In this document: in pieces, positions 1 through 5,929 of the stretch
Layout of the letters: each line of letters starts with the position of its first letter
How positions within the stretch are numbered: position 1 is the first letter of the stretch
Made by a program: the position numbers and the translations under genes
Notes under the pieces: generated by a model
Seen by the model: the letters and a program-made list of their open reading frames with translations, nothing else
Database searches by the model: none
What the model was told of the DNA's origin: nothing
Assembly (NCBI GenBank): GCA_945952175.1
Contig: CAMFHW010000079.1
Location: 1-11,487, forward strand
Reading direction: 5' to 3'
Length of the DNA: 11,487 bases
DNA from: an uncultured Phenylobacterium sp.
GTDB lineage: Bacteria; Pseudomonadota; Alphaproteobacteria; Caulobacterales; Caulobacteraceae

Positions 1-509
1 GTGATGTAGGCGGGCTTGCCCATCCAGCGGAACAGCCGCATCGCCGTCTCGCCCGAGAGCCGTGAGGCGCGCTTCTTCATCACCTCCAGCAGGCCCGCCA
101 GGTCCTCGTCCGGCCACTCGGCGAAGAATCGGGCCGCGCTGCCGTGCTCAGCGGCGAGGTCGCGCAGGAAGATCGCGTTGTCGCGCACCGACAGGATCTT
201 GGCGGCGTTGCGCACGATGCGCGTGTCCTTCAGGTGGCGGTTGAGGTCTTCGTCGGACATGGCCGCATTGATCGGGACCGCGAAGCCTTGGAAGGCCGCC
301 TCGAAGCCCGGCCACTTGTTCTCGATGACCTTCCAGTTGAAGCCCGCCTGGAAGACGCAGCGGGTCATGGTGGCGAGCCAGCGGTCGTCGGGGGTCGCGG
401 CGAGTTCGGCCGCGGGCTTGGGCGCATGCTCGGCGACCAGGGCCTCCAGGGCCGCCTCCCCGCCCTTGCGCTCGGCGGCGCGGGCATAGATCTCGGCGAA
501 CTTGCGCAT
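1..509 (-). CDS. DNA-3-methyladenine glycosylase I (Tag)-like protein, partial
   Basis: This is the N-terminal part (about 169 residues) of a gene that leaves the window at its left edge, so no stop codon is seen. The ATG at 507-509 is preceded by a GGGAGGT ribosome binding site six bases upstream, which fixes the start. Residues 49-73 (TRCVFQAGFNW, then a WPGFEAAF segment) and the later RIVRNAAKI segment align with the helix-hairpin-helix core of E. coli Tag (QQAGLSW...; RHRGKI), an enzyme that excises 3-methyladenine from alkylated DNA. Trp59 matches Tag Trp46. Two points argue for a divergent subfamily: the position of the base-recognising Glu38 of E. coli Tag is Cys51 here, and the N-terminal zinc cysteine (MERCGW region) is missing. 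Substrate range is therefore uncertain. It is transcribed away from the GST gene at 655. Confidence 0.72.
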   Translation of the reverse strand, partial: MRKFAEIYARAAERKGGEAALEALVAEHAPKPAAELAATPDDRWLATMTRCVFQAGFNWKVIENKWPGFEAAFQGFAVPINAAMSDEDLNRHLKDTRIVRNAAKILSVRDNAIFLRDLAAEHGSAARFFAEWPDEDLAGLLEVMKKRASRLSGETAMRLFRWMGKPAYI

Positions 510-654
510 GGCGGACCTCCCTCCCCTGTCCGGCTCATCCTGCGGCCAGCGCGGCCCGGCGCCAACAGGTCAGGCTCGGCCCCATCAAACCGATTGCAAT
601 TCAATATCAGTTGGGCGATGACGTCGTAACAGGTTCGACGAAAGGGCTCCGGAC

Positions 655-1317
655 ATGATCACCGTCTATGGCGAAGGACGAGGCTACCGGGTCGTGTGGC
701 TGCTGGAGGAGATGGGCCTGCCCTACCGGCTGCGGGACGTGGACCTGCTGAAGGGCGTCGAGCACGACCCCGAGTTCCTGGCCATCAATCCCGGCGGCTT
801 CATCCCGGCCCTGCAGGACGGCGATGTGGTCATGGTCGAGTCGATCGCGATCATGGAATACCTGATGGCCCGCCACGGCCCGACGCCGCTGGCGCCCCGC
901 CCCGAAGACCCGGCCTTCCCGGCCTATCAGCAATTCCTGCACCTGGGCGAGGCCGGCCTCGCGGCCTCGATCTATTTCGTCAACGGCGCCCGCAACATCG
1001 CCCCCGAGGCGGAGCGCGACAACTGGAGCGCTCGCCAGGCCCTGGGCGTGTTCGTGACCCGGCTGCAGCTCGTCACCCGGCAGCTGGCCCAAGCGCCCTA
1101 CATGGCCGGCGACCGGTTCACGGCGGCCGACATCTCGGTGGCCTACGCCCTGCAGCTGGCCCAGCGGACCGTGGGCTATGAGCTCGGCGAGACGGAGCTG
1201 GCCTATGTCGCCCGCTGCATGGACCGCGACGGCTACAGGCGGGCCATGGCCGCCTGCCACGCCACCCGCGGCTGGACCGAGCGGCTGGCCAAGGAGCGCG
1301 GGGTGGAGGCGATCTAG
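655..1317 (+). CDS. Glutathione S-transferase family protein
   Basis: This 220-residue protein has the size and layout of a cytosolic glutathione S-transferase. Residues 1-75 form a thioredoxin-like domain: VVWLLEEMGLPY is the usual first helix, Pro51 in GGFIPAL is the cis-proline, and Glu62-Ser63 in VMVES bind the gamma-glutamyl group of glutathione in the family. Residues 85-215 are the all-helical domain, with the N-capping box in AGDRFTAADI (151-160). The usual catalytic Ser/Cys/Tyr of the first loop is not obvious (the stretch reads GEGRGYRVVW), so the reaction and substrate cannot be named. The ATG at 655 has a weak AAAGGG about ten bases upstream. Its TAG stop (1315-1317) overlaps the stop of the convergent membrane protein gene through the shared bases CTAG. 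It is unlikely to be the maleylacetoacetate isomerase missing from the homogentisate operon, because it lacks an SSCSWRVRIAL-like start and lies 9 kb away. Confidence 0.88.
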   Translation: MITVYGEGRGYRVVWLLEEMGLPYRLRDVDLLKGVEHDPEFLAINPGGFIPALQDGDVVMVESIAIMEYLMARHGPTPLAPRPEDPAFPAYQQFLHLGEAGLAASIYFVNGARNIAPEAERDNWSARQALGVFVTRLQLVTRQLAQAPYMAGDRFTAADISVAYALQLAQRTVGYELGETELAYVARCMDRDGYRRAMAACHATRGWTERLAKERGVEAI

Positions 1318-2384
1318 GCCTGCTGGGCGCTCGGCGTCATCGCCGGTCGGCCGGCGACCAGCACCCGCGCCAGGTCGCGCAGCGCGGCCGGCGCGAACAC
1401 GATCCCGAGCGGCAGGATGGGCGCATAGAGCAGGCCCCAATAGACGTTGTCGTGGCGGCCCACGACGGCGAAGGCGGCCAGGTAGCCGGCCAGGATCAGG
1501 CCCGCGCGGGCGGCCAGCGGATCGCGGCGCCCCACCAGCCCCAGCAGCGACAGGCAGATGGCGGCGGCCACCAGCCAGGCCGGCGGCGAGGCCAGATAGG
1601 CGTCCCACCGCGCGGTGGCGACCACGAACGACCAGCCACCGAGCCCGAGCCAGCCGGGACTCGCGACATCGCCCGCCCGCTGCTGGGCGGCGACCAGGGC
1701 CAGGTGGGCGGCGAAGAGGCCCGCGAAGACCGCCAGCCCGACAGCCCAGCCGGCGGCCTCGCGCCAGCGGCGCTCCAGCAGTGCGCACGCGGCCATGGCC
1801 AGCAGGTAGGGCGCGGCCAGTTCGCGGAACAGGCAGGCGGCGAGGCCCAGCGCCAGCGGCAGGAGCCAGCGGTCGGGCCGGCGCACCGCCAGGGACAGGG
1901 CGATCAGCAGGGCGGCCCACATCTCGTGCATGTAGATGGCGGTCGGCACGCCGGCCGTGGCGACGCCGCCCGCCAGGGGCACGAGCCCCCAGAGCCGGCC
2001 TCGCGCCGAGACCCCCGCCACATCCAGGGCGCGCCAGAGGGCGAAGAGGGCGCCGCCAGCCAGGGCCAGCAGCAGCGCCCAGGCGACGGGCTGAGGAACG
2101 GCGGCGAGCAGCAGGGCCTGGGTCGGCTCGCGCACCACGGCGGCCGGCGCCATGGGATAGTCCCGCGCCCGATGCTCGGCCGCCGCGACGGCGTAATAGT
2201 CCTCGCCCCGACCCACCCGTGCGGCCACGGCGCGATAGAGATCGATGTCGGAGTCTCCGGCCGCCACCACCGCCGGCGGATCGGCCGCGACCCCCGGTCG
2301 CGCCGCCGCGGCCAGAACCAGGGCGGCCATGACGCCCACCAGCAGGACGGCGGCCCAACGCGGCCATGCGGCGAAGCGTGTCAC
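1314..2384 (-). CDS. Polytopic membrane protein, GT-C glycosyltransferase-like
   Basis: From the GTG at 2382-2384 this is a 356-residue integral membrane protein with about nine or ten hydrophobic segments. The order is a short positive N-terminus (TRFAAWPRW), a first membrane helix, a soluble loop of about 60 residues with DSDIDLYRAVAARVGRGEDYY, then a ladder of hydrophobic helices with a charged FREL turn. A first external loop holding acidic residues followed by Tyr and a 'G.dYY' stretch is typical of GT-C glycosyltransferases, which use polyprenyl-phosphate sugars. That assignment is by architecture only, and no donor or acceptor can be named. A TTG at 2469-2471 would add 29 residues of Pro/Ser/Arg-rich sequence without a clear ribosome binding site, so the GTG just before the first helix is preferred. 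The 138 bases between it and the immunity-like gene upstream hold only a weak CTCAG/CTGAG dyad near 2486-2507. GC content is very high, unlike the gene upstream. Confidence 0.6.
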   Translation of the reverse strand: MTRFAAWPRWAAVLLVGVMAALVLAAAARPGVAADPPAVVAAGDSDIDLYRAVAARVGRGEDYYAVAAAEHRARDYPMAPAAVVREPTQALLLAAVPQPVAWALLLALAGGALFALWRALDVAGVSARGRLWGLVPLAGGVATAGVPTAIYMHEMWAALLIALSLAVRRPDRWLLPLALGLAACLFRELAAPYLLAMAACALLERRWREAAGWAVGLAVFAGLFAAHLALVAAQQRAGDVASPGWLGLGGWSFVVATARWDAYLASPPAWLVAAAICLSLLGLVGRRDPLAARAGLILAGYLAAFAVVGRHDNVYWGLLYAPILPLGIVFAPAALRDLARVLVAGRPAMTPSAQQA

Positions 2385-2522
2385 GGGATCGACCGTCCGA
2401 AAGGGGCCTGAGGAACCGGGCGGAGTCTGGACGGCGCGGGTGAAGGGGCGATTAAGCCGCAGCTTGCTCAACCAGCCGTGAACGCCCTCAGATTCGGGCT
2501 GAGAGAGTTGGAAACCGAACGG

Positions 2523-3095
2523 TCAGCGAAGTCGAAAGGCAGCCAGGAGTCTGGCTAGGAACCCGGTGCGGCCCCTACTCGCCGATGGATCATCACTTTG
2601 AGCTCCACGCTTGCGCGATTGAGCGCCTGCCAGAAGCTTCTCGCGTTCAAGCATCATTGCTGGCAGGTCGTTCTCGTCCACGGGACTTGCATGCCCGGGA
2701 ACATCGCCAAACAGGTCCTCAGAGCGGAACCAGCTCACGTTTTTGAAGCGAGCGTCCCGAGCGAGGGCCGCGTTCAGCTCGATCAGCAATATGGCCTGTG
2801 GGGTTATTGTTCGCTGTGACTTGTTGGCCGGGCGAGTGGCCAAGATATATTTGCCGTCCGCGAAGTCGGTGACCTGAAAAATCACCGTGTAGCTATGAAG
2901 ACGGACAACGAAGTCCCAGCCACGATCGCCAGCGTAGTTCGACGTATCGGCGTCATAGCCGAGGTCCCGGAAAATCTCCGCCAGCGCATCGGCGACACCG
3001 CGCCCCCCGTAAACGACGATGTCGAATTCGTCCTCGATGGTGTCGTTAGGGAAGTCGGTAAGGAGTTCGGCGCACCGCCTGATACGCAGCTTCAC
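2523..3095 (-). CDS. Small soluble protein coupled to the upstream gene; candidate immunity protein
   Basis: I do not recognise the family. The 190-residue protein begins with GTG at 3093-3095 inside the stop of the upstream gene (GTGA overlap) and has a strong ribosome binding site in the end of that gene, so the two are translationally coupled. It has no signal peptide and no membrane segment. Residues 20-85 alternate as a small alpha/beta fold: EDEFDIVVYGG, a helix GVADALAEIFRDLGYDAD, then GWDFVVRLHSYTVIFQVTDF and YILATRP. A helix follows around 103-114 (LIELNAALARD), then the acidic SEDLFGDVPG, and a basic, Ser/Arg-rich tail from about 158. Size, position and coupling fit an immunity protein for the protein encoded upstream. 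An alternative is simply a second subunit. GC is well below that of the flanking core genes: two sampled 60-base lines (2581-2640, 2881-2940) count 58% and 55%, against 80% at 1681-1740. Confidence 0.75.
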   Translation of the reverse strand: MKLRIRRCAELLTDFPNDTIEDEFDIVVYGGRGVADALAEIFRDLGYDADTSNYAGDRGWDFVVRLHSYTVIFQVTDFADGKYILATRPANKSQRTITPQAILLIELNAALARDARFKNVSWFRSEDLFGDVPGHASPVDENDLPAMMLEREKLLAGAQSRKRGAQSDDPSASRGRTGFLARLLAAFRLR

Positions 3096-4282
3096 CGCCC
3101 GTCCTCCCCTTCAAAGGCGTCATAGACGAGTCCACCGGCGCCCAAAGCGCCTGCGCCAACAGCCAATTTCATGGGTTTGGTTGTGCCCTGCCAGGCCCTC
3201 TGCAACGGGTCGTACCTTTGCCAGCCCAGCTTTCTTCCGCTCCAGCCCCCACCGCCGTAACGAGCCGGTATCTTGCCACCGTAGTAGTCGTCATCGACCC
3301 CGAAATGGAGGGCGCGGAACTCACCGGTCCTCATGCCTTTCCCGTCAATGACAAAGAACGGGCTCTCCACGATCGCTCGGGGATAGAGCCCGCCGCCAAG
3401 AAAGGCCGGCATCGGCTGATTCCGCCCGATCACGTGGTGGCCCATGCCCTTGTACGGTTCCATGAACCTCTGGGCGAGCAGCGGATCTCCGTCCGCAAGT
3501 TCCGTGGCGCGCTTCAACGCACTTGCCGTGCGCGCCTCTTCGGAAAGGAAATTGAGACCGCTGAGCGCCTTGAGCTCGCCGGCGCCGTAGAGCATCGATC
3601 CCGCGTTGAACCCGAGCTCGCCCTGGTTCTTGCCGATCTCGAACCTTCTATTGAACTCACCTCGTAGTGTGTCCGCTTCGGGCGTCGCGGTTGGATCGAC
3701 GCTCGCCCTGAATTCTCGCGCGGCGCCGACTACCTCGGTCTTCAGCGACTCGGGGTGCGAGACGCGATCACGCGCGGCCCGTCCAAGTTGCGAGGCGGTG
3801 TCGAACAGTTCGTCCCAAGCCGTCGTCCCCAACGGGGCGGTTGCCGCTTCGTAGGGGTTCGCCAGCCTGCTAACAAATGCGACAGTGGAGCCCAGGTCGT
3901 ACGCCGTGTTCCGAGCGCCGCGGAGAGCACCGACAACATTGCCGCCGGTCTGGGCCGCCAGCCCACCGGCCTCGCGCACGAGCCGATCACGCGCCCTAAC
4001 GCCCACGGGCGGTTGTCTGGCCGCGGGGTTGGCGGCCTTTGCAGCGGGCGCGCCGCTTGCGGTCACCGGTTGCCCAAGCAGCCGCGCCCCGAGCGCCAAC
4101 ACGTCACTCGGCCTAGCCGCCGAGATTTCCTCGCCGGTGCGAGCCGCCCGTCGCCAAGCCTCATGCGCCATGGCCTCCGCGTCGCGCGTGAAGCGTTGTG
4201 CATCGGCTGTGCGTCGCACCATCCAATCCCCAATATCGTCGACGACGCTCTCGCGCCGCTGCGCCGTTTGACGCCCAGCCAT
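3092..4282 (-). CDS. Unknown protein with toxin-like C-terminal GHH domain; candidate polymorphic toxin
   Basis: I do not recognise the whole protein. From the ATG at 4280-4282 it has 396 residues. A GTG at 4331-4333 would add 17. A GGTGGG lies 5 bases before the ATG and an AAGGATGG slightly further upstream, so the ATG is preferred, moderately. Residues 1-70 are charged and helical, followed by an Ala/Pro-rich linker (about 74-95). Residues 100-215 are a second helical region, and 216-270 are another. A distinct C-terminal domain begins at about 276: YKGMGHHVIGR (277-287), LHFGVDDDYYGGK (325-337), then a Gly-rich GGGGWSGRKLGW (343-354) and WQGTTK. GHH followed by further His and Asp residues is reminiscent of HNH/GHH nuclease toxins, but I cannot place catalytic residues with certainty. 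The extreme C-terminus has a Gly/Ala-rich hydrophobic stretch (372-390). No Sec signal, PAAR or VgrG-like part is seen. It overlaps the small gene downstream by GTGA, and the tRNA-Leu gene lies upstream. Confidence 0.72.
   Translation of the reverse strand: MAGRQTAQRRESVVDDIGDWMVRRTADAQRFTRDAEAMAHEAWRRAARTGEEISAARPSDVLALGARLLGQPVTASGAPAAKAANPAARQPPVGVRARDRLVREAGGLAAQTGGNVVGALRGARNTAYDLGSTVAFVSRLANPYEAATAPLGTTAWDELFDTASQLGRAARDRVSHPESLKTEVVGAAREFRASVDPTATPEADTLRGEFNRRFEIGKNQGELGFNAGSMLYGAGELKALSGLNFLSEEARTASALKRATELADGDPLLAQRFMEPYKGMGHHVIGRNQPMPAFLGGGLYPRAIVESPFFVIDGKGMRTGEFRALHFGVDDDYYGGKIPARYGGGGWSGRKLGWQRYDPLQRAWQGTTKPMKLAVGAGALGAGGLVYDAFEGEDGR
3102..3108 (-). promoter_or_regulatory. Ribosome binding site of the candidate immunity gene, inside the upstream gene
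   Basis: The minus strand reads GGGGAGGA here, with the GGAGG core seven bases before the GTG start at 3095. It decides the start of the small gene and means the pair is made from one message with coupled translation. It lies within the last codons of the upstream gene. Confidence 0.7.
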
Positions 4283-4385
4283 CCGAACCCACCATCCTTG
4301 CCAAGAGTGAGCGCGACGGCGTCCAAGGGCCACAACCGCCCGACACGTCGCACGCCGCCACCATGTTCCAGCTTGAGTTGCAAGT

Positions 4386-4407
4386 CAAGAACAAAACAAG
4401 AACAAAA
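4386..4407. repeat. Perfect 11-bp tandem duplication upstream of the candidate toxin gene
   Basis: CAAGAACAAAA occurs twice head to tail (4386-4396 and 4397-4407). On the minus strand it reads TTTTGTTCTTG twice, about 100 bases upstream of the candidate toxin start. It is the most A/T-rich spot of the whole 4334-4502 gap. A TTGACT hexamer (minus strand, 4383-4388) sits just downstream and could be a -35 element, but no convincing -10 is spaced correctly. It may be a regulator-binding or promoter region; no function is shown by the sequence alone. Confidence 0.6.
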
Positions 4408-4475
4408 AGGCCGCGCGTGAACTCGGTCCCCCCTTGAGGGTCGTCAGTGCCCCATCACAAACGTCGAGATTCGCC

Positions 4476-4491
4476 GACGGCGCCCGCCGCC
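4476..4491 (-). terminator. Small GC hairpin behind the tRNA-Leu gene
   Basis: GACGGC (4476-4481) and GCCGCC (4486-4491) pair over a GCCC loop as a six-base stem with one G-U pair. It lies 12 bases beyond the CCA end of the tRNA in the direction of transcription. There is no following T run, so a terminator role is only suggested by the position. Otherwise the gap 4283-4502 holds the 11-bp tandem repeat and no gene. Confidence 0.25.
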
Positions 4492-4502
4492 CTAACCCTC
4501 GT

Positions 4503-4586
4503 TGGTGCCCCAGGCCGGACTCGAACCAGCACGCCTCTCGGCAATAGATTTTGAGTCTACCGCGTCTACCATTTCGCCACTGGGGC
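4503..4586 (-). tRNA. tRNA-Leu (anticodon CAA)
   Basis: The 84-base sequence folds as a class II tRNA. The acceptor arms GCCCCAG (4580-4586) and CTGGGGC (4507-4513) pair fully, followed by discriminator A and an encoded CCA (4503-4505). The anticodon loop is CTCAAAA, with CAA at 4551-4553 closed by GTAGA/TCTAT. The extended variable arm TGCCGAGAGGCG is the class II feature that marks leucine here. The T arm contains GGTTCGAGTCC. It reads UUG leucine codons. A promoter lies 14 bases upstream. The gene immediately downstream of its 3' end is the candidate toxin, a typical insertion side for islands, but no integrase is seen. Confidence 0.97.
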
Positions 4587-4600
4587 CCAGCGGGGCCGGC

Positions 4601-4628
4601 AATCTAGCGGCCGCTTGGCGCGCCGCAA
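4601..4628 (-). promoter_or_regulatory. Promoter of tRNA-Leu
   Basis: On the minus strand TTGCGG (4623-4628) is separated by 16 bases from TAGATT (4603... to 4601 side), within GCTAGATT at 4601-4608. GCTAGATT fits seven of eight positions of the Caulobacter housekeeping -10 consensus GCTANAWC. The distance to the tRNA 5' end (14 bases) suits a short leader. Confidence 0.6.
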
Positions 4629-4673
4629 GTCCCCGCGCGCCGACGCCTTGCGCTTAAGTGCCGAGAGGAAGGA

Positions 4674-4705
4674 TCCGGGAGCGGTCTTGGGGGCCCGCTC
4701 CCGGA
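4674..4705 (-). terminator. Intrinsic terminator of ald
   Basis: TCCGGGAGCGG (4674-4684) and CCGCTCCCGGA (4695-4705) are a perfect 11-bp inverted repeat with a 10-base loop, beginning six bases after the ald stop. In the direction of ald transcription the stem is followed by TCCTTCCTCT, a moderate pyrimidine/T-rich tail. It would shield the tRNA-Leu gene from ald read-through. Confidence 0.75.
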
Positions 4706-4710
4706 CCAGG

Positions 4711-5811
4711 TCAGGCCGCCGCAGGGGGGAGGTTCTGCGAGGCGGCCACCGCGGGGTGGACGATGCGTCCGCCCGCGACATTCAGACCGGCGGCGAAGCC
4801 GGGATCTTCGGCGAAGGCGGCCTCCATTCCCTTGTCGGCCAGGGCCAGGACATAGGGGGTGGTCGAGGCGACCAGCGCATAGGTGGAGGTCAGCGGCGCG
4901 GCGCCCGGCATATTGGCCACGCAGTAGTGGACCACGCCGTCGACCACATAGGTCGGTTCCGCATGGGTGGTGGGGTGCGAGGTCTCGAAGCAGCCGCCCT
5001 GGTCGATCGAGACGTCGACCAGCACCGAGCCGGTCTTCATCAGCTTCAGGTCTTCGCGGCGGATCAGCTTGGGCGCCGAGGCTCCGGTGATCAGCACGCA
5101 GCCGATCACGAGGTCGGCGCTGGGCAGCAGCTCCAGCAGGGCGCCGCGCGAGGACAGCACGGTGCGGGCGCGGCCCTCGAAATGGGCGTCGAGCTGGGCG
5201 AGCCGGGCCGGCGAGATGTCCATGATGGTGACGTCGGCGCGCATGCCGACGGCGATCTCGGCCGCGTTGAAGCCCGAGACCCCGCCGCCCAGGACGATCA
5301 CCTTGGCGGGGGCCACGCCGGGCACGCCGCCCATCAGCAGGCCACGACCGCCGGCCGGCGCCAGCAGGTGGGCCGCGCCGACCTGGGCGGCCATGCGCCC
5401 GGCGACCTGGCTCATCGGGGTGAGCAGCGGCAGGCCGCCGCGGGCGTCATAGATCGTCTCGTAGGCGATGCAGGTGGCGCCCGAGGCCATCAGGCCGTGG
5501 GTCTGCTTCGGATCGGGGGCCAGGTGCAGGTAGGTGAACAGGGTGTGGTGCGCCTTCAGGCGGGCGATCTCGGCGGCCTGCGGCTCCTTGACCTTCACGA
5601 TCAGCTCGGCGGCGTCGAACACCGCGCCGGCGTCGGGGACGATCTTGGCGCCGGCGGCGGCGTAGTCGGCGTCGGAGAGGTCGACGCCCGCCCCGGCTCC
5701 GGCCTGGACGAAGACCTCGTGGCCGTGGGCGGTGAGGGTCGCCACCAGGGCCGGCGTCAGGCCGACCCGGCGCTCGAGGGGCTTGATTTCGGTGACCGTG
5801 CCGATGCGCAT
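4711..5811 (-). CDS. ald: Alanine dehydrogenase
   Basis: This 366-residue protein is a full-length NAD-dependent L-alanine dehydrogenase, converting L-alanine to pyruvate and ammonium and the reverse. All known active-site positions are present with canonical numbering: Arg15, Lys75 (KVKEP) and His96 (LHLAP) for pyruvate/alanine binding and catalysis, the NAD-binding GGGVSG at 175-180, Asp198 at the end of the second Rossmann strand (TIMD) for the adenosine ribose, and Asp270 in VDVSIDQGG. The NMPGA segment of the family is also present. The ATG at 5809-5811 has a strong GGAGGAG eight bases upstream. It is a single-gene unit closed by a perfect hairpin six bases after the stop. The divergent Lrp/AsnC gene across a 118-base space is the usual arrangement for an alanine-responsive regulator of ald. 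The family is cytoplasmic and hexameric. Confidence 0.97.
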   Translation of the reverse strand: MRIGTVTEIKPLERRVGLTPALVATLTAHGHEVFVQAGAGAGVDLSDADYAAAGAKIVPDAGAVFDAAELIVKVKEPQAAEIARLKAHHTLFTYLHLAPDPKQTHGLMASGATCIAYETIYDARGGLPLLTPMSQVAGRMAAQVGAAHLLAPAGGRGLLMGGVPGVAPAKVIVLGGGVSGFNAAEIAVGMRADVTIMDISPARLAQLDAHFEGRARTVLSSRGALLELLPSADLVIGCVLITGASAPKLIRREDLKLMKTGSVLVDVSIDQGGCFETSHPTTHAEPTYVVDGVVHYCVANMPGAAPLTSTYALVASTTPYVLALADKGMEAAFAEDPGFAAGLNVAGGRIVHPAVAASQNLPPAAA

Positions 5812-5828
5812 GTTCGTCTCCTCCGCGA

Positions 5829-5852
5829 GCCCTGGGAGAATAACGCCAGGGC
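5829..5852. promoter_or_regulatory. Perfect inverted repeat in the ald upstream region
   Basis: GCCCTGG (5829-5835) and CCAGGGC (5846-5852) are perfect seven-base arms with a 10-base spacer, 18 to 41 bases before the ald start codon. It lies between the ribosome binding site of ald and the likely promoter zone, so it can be either an operator or a hairpin in the ald leader. Its sequence does not resemble the AT-rich Lrp-type site further upstream. Confidence 0.45.
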
Positions 5853-5889
5853 GGGAGACGAGTTCTTGAAAAGTGACCCTTCAGAGAGC

Positions 5890-5918
5890 ATTGATACGCA
5901 AGATCCGTGCATAAGAAT
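5890..5918. promoter_or_regulatory. Candidate Lrp/AsnC operator between ald and its regulator
   Basis: A 29-bp imperfect dyad of form ATTnnTAnGCAnG...CnTGCnTAnnAAT matches in 9 of 14 symmetric base pairs. It is AT-rich at its flanks and lies 11 bases before the regulator's ATG, where it would overlap the regulator's promoter. Lrp/AsnC proteins bind imperfect AT-rich palindromes of this kind. The assignment is inferred from symmetry and position. Confidence 0.5.
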
Positions 5919-5929
5919 CCTATAACGCG

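Noticed and set aside
590..612. ATTGCAAT palindrome upstream of the GST gene as an operator
   Set aside because: It is a single eight-base palindrome in a slightly AT-rich spot, without properly spaced promoter elements.
655..1317. GST as maleylacetoacetate isomerase for the homogentisate pathway
   Set aside because: It lacks the SSCSWRVRIAL-like start of that class and is 9 kb from the operon.
607..2367. Long minus-strand open frame of 586 codons opposite the GST gene and in another frame of the membrane gene
   Set aside because: Its translation is low-complexity Arg/Gly/Ala sequence, as expected for a shadow frame in GC-rich DNA, while the GST and membrane protein frames have clear family features.
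3092..4333. GTG at 4333 as the start of the candidate toxin
   Set aside because: It is possible but has no better ribosome binding site than the ATG at 4282, and the added 17 residues look like leader sequence. It is kept as an alternative.
4283..4502. Integrase remnant or att repeat between tRNA-Leu and the toxin-like gene
   Set aside because: No frame in the gap resembles a recombinase, and no second copy of the tRNA 3' end was seen near 2480-2520.
4615..5925. 436-codon plus-strand open frame opposite ald
   Set aside because: The Gly/His/Gln/Asp-rich translation shows no domain, and the opposite strand encodes a complete alanine dehydrogenase with all active-site residues.
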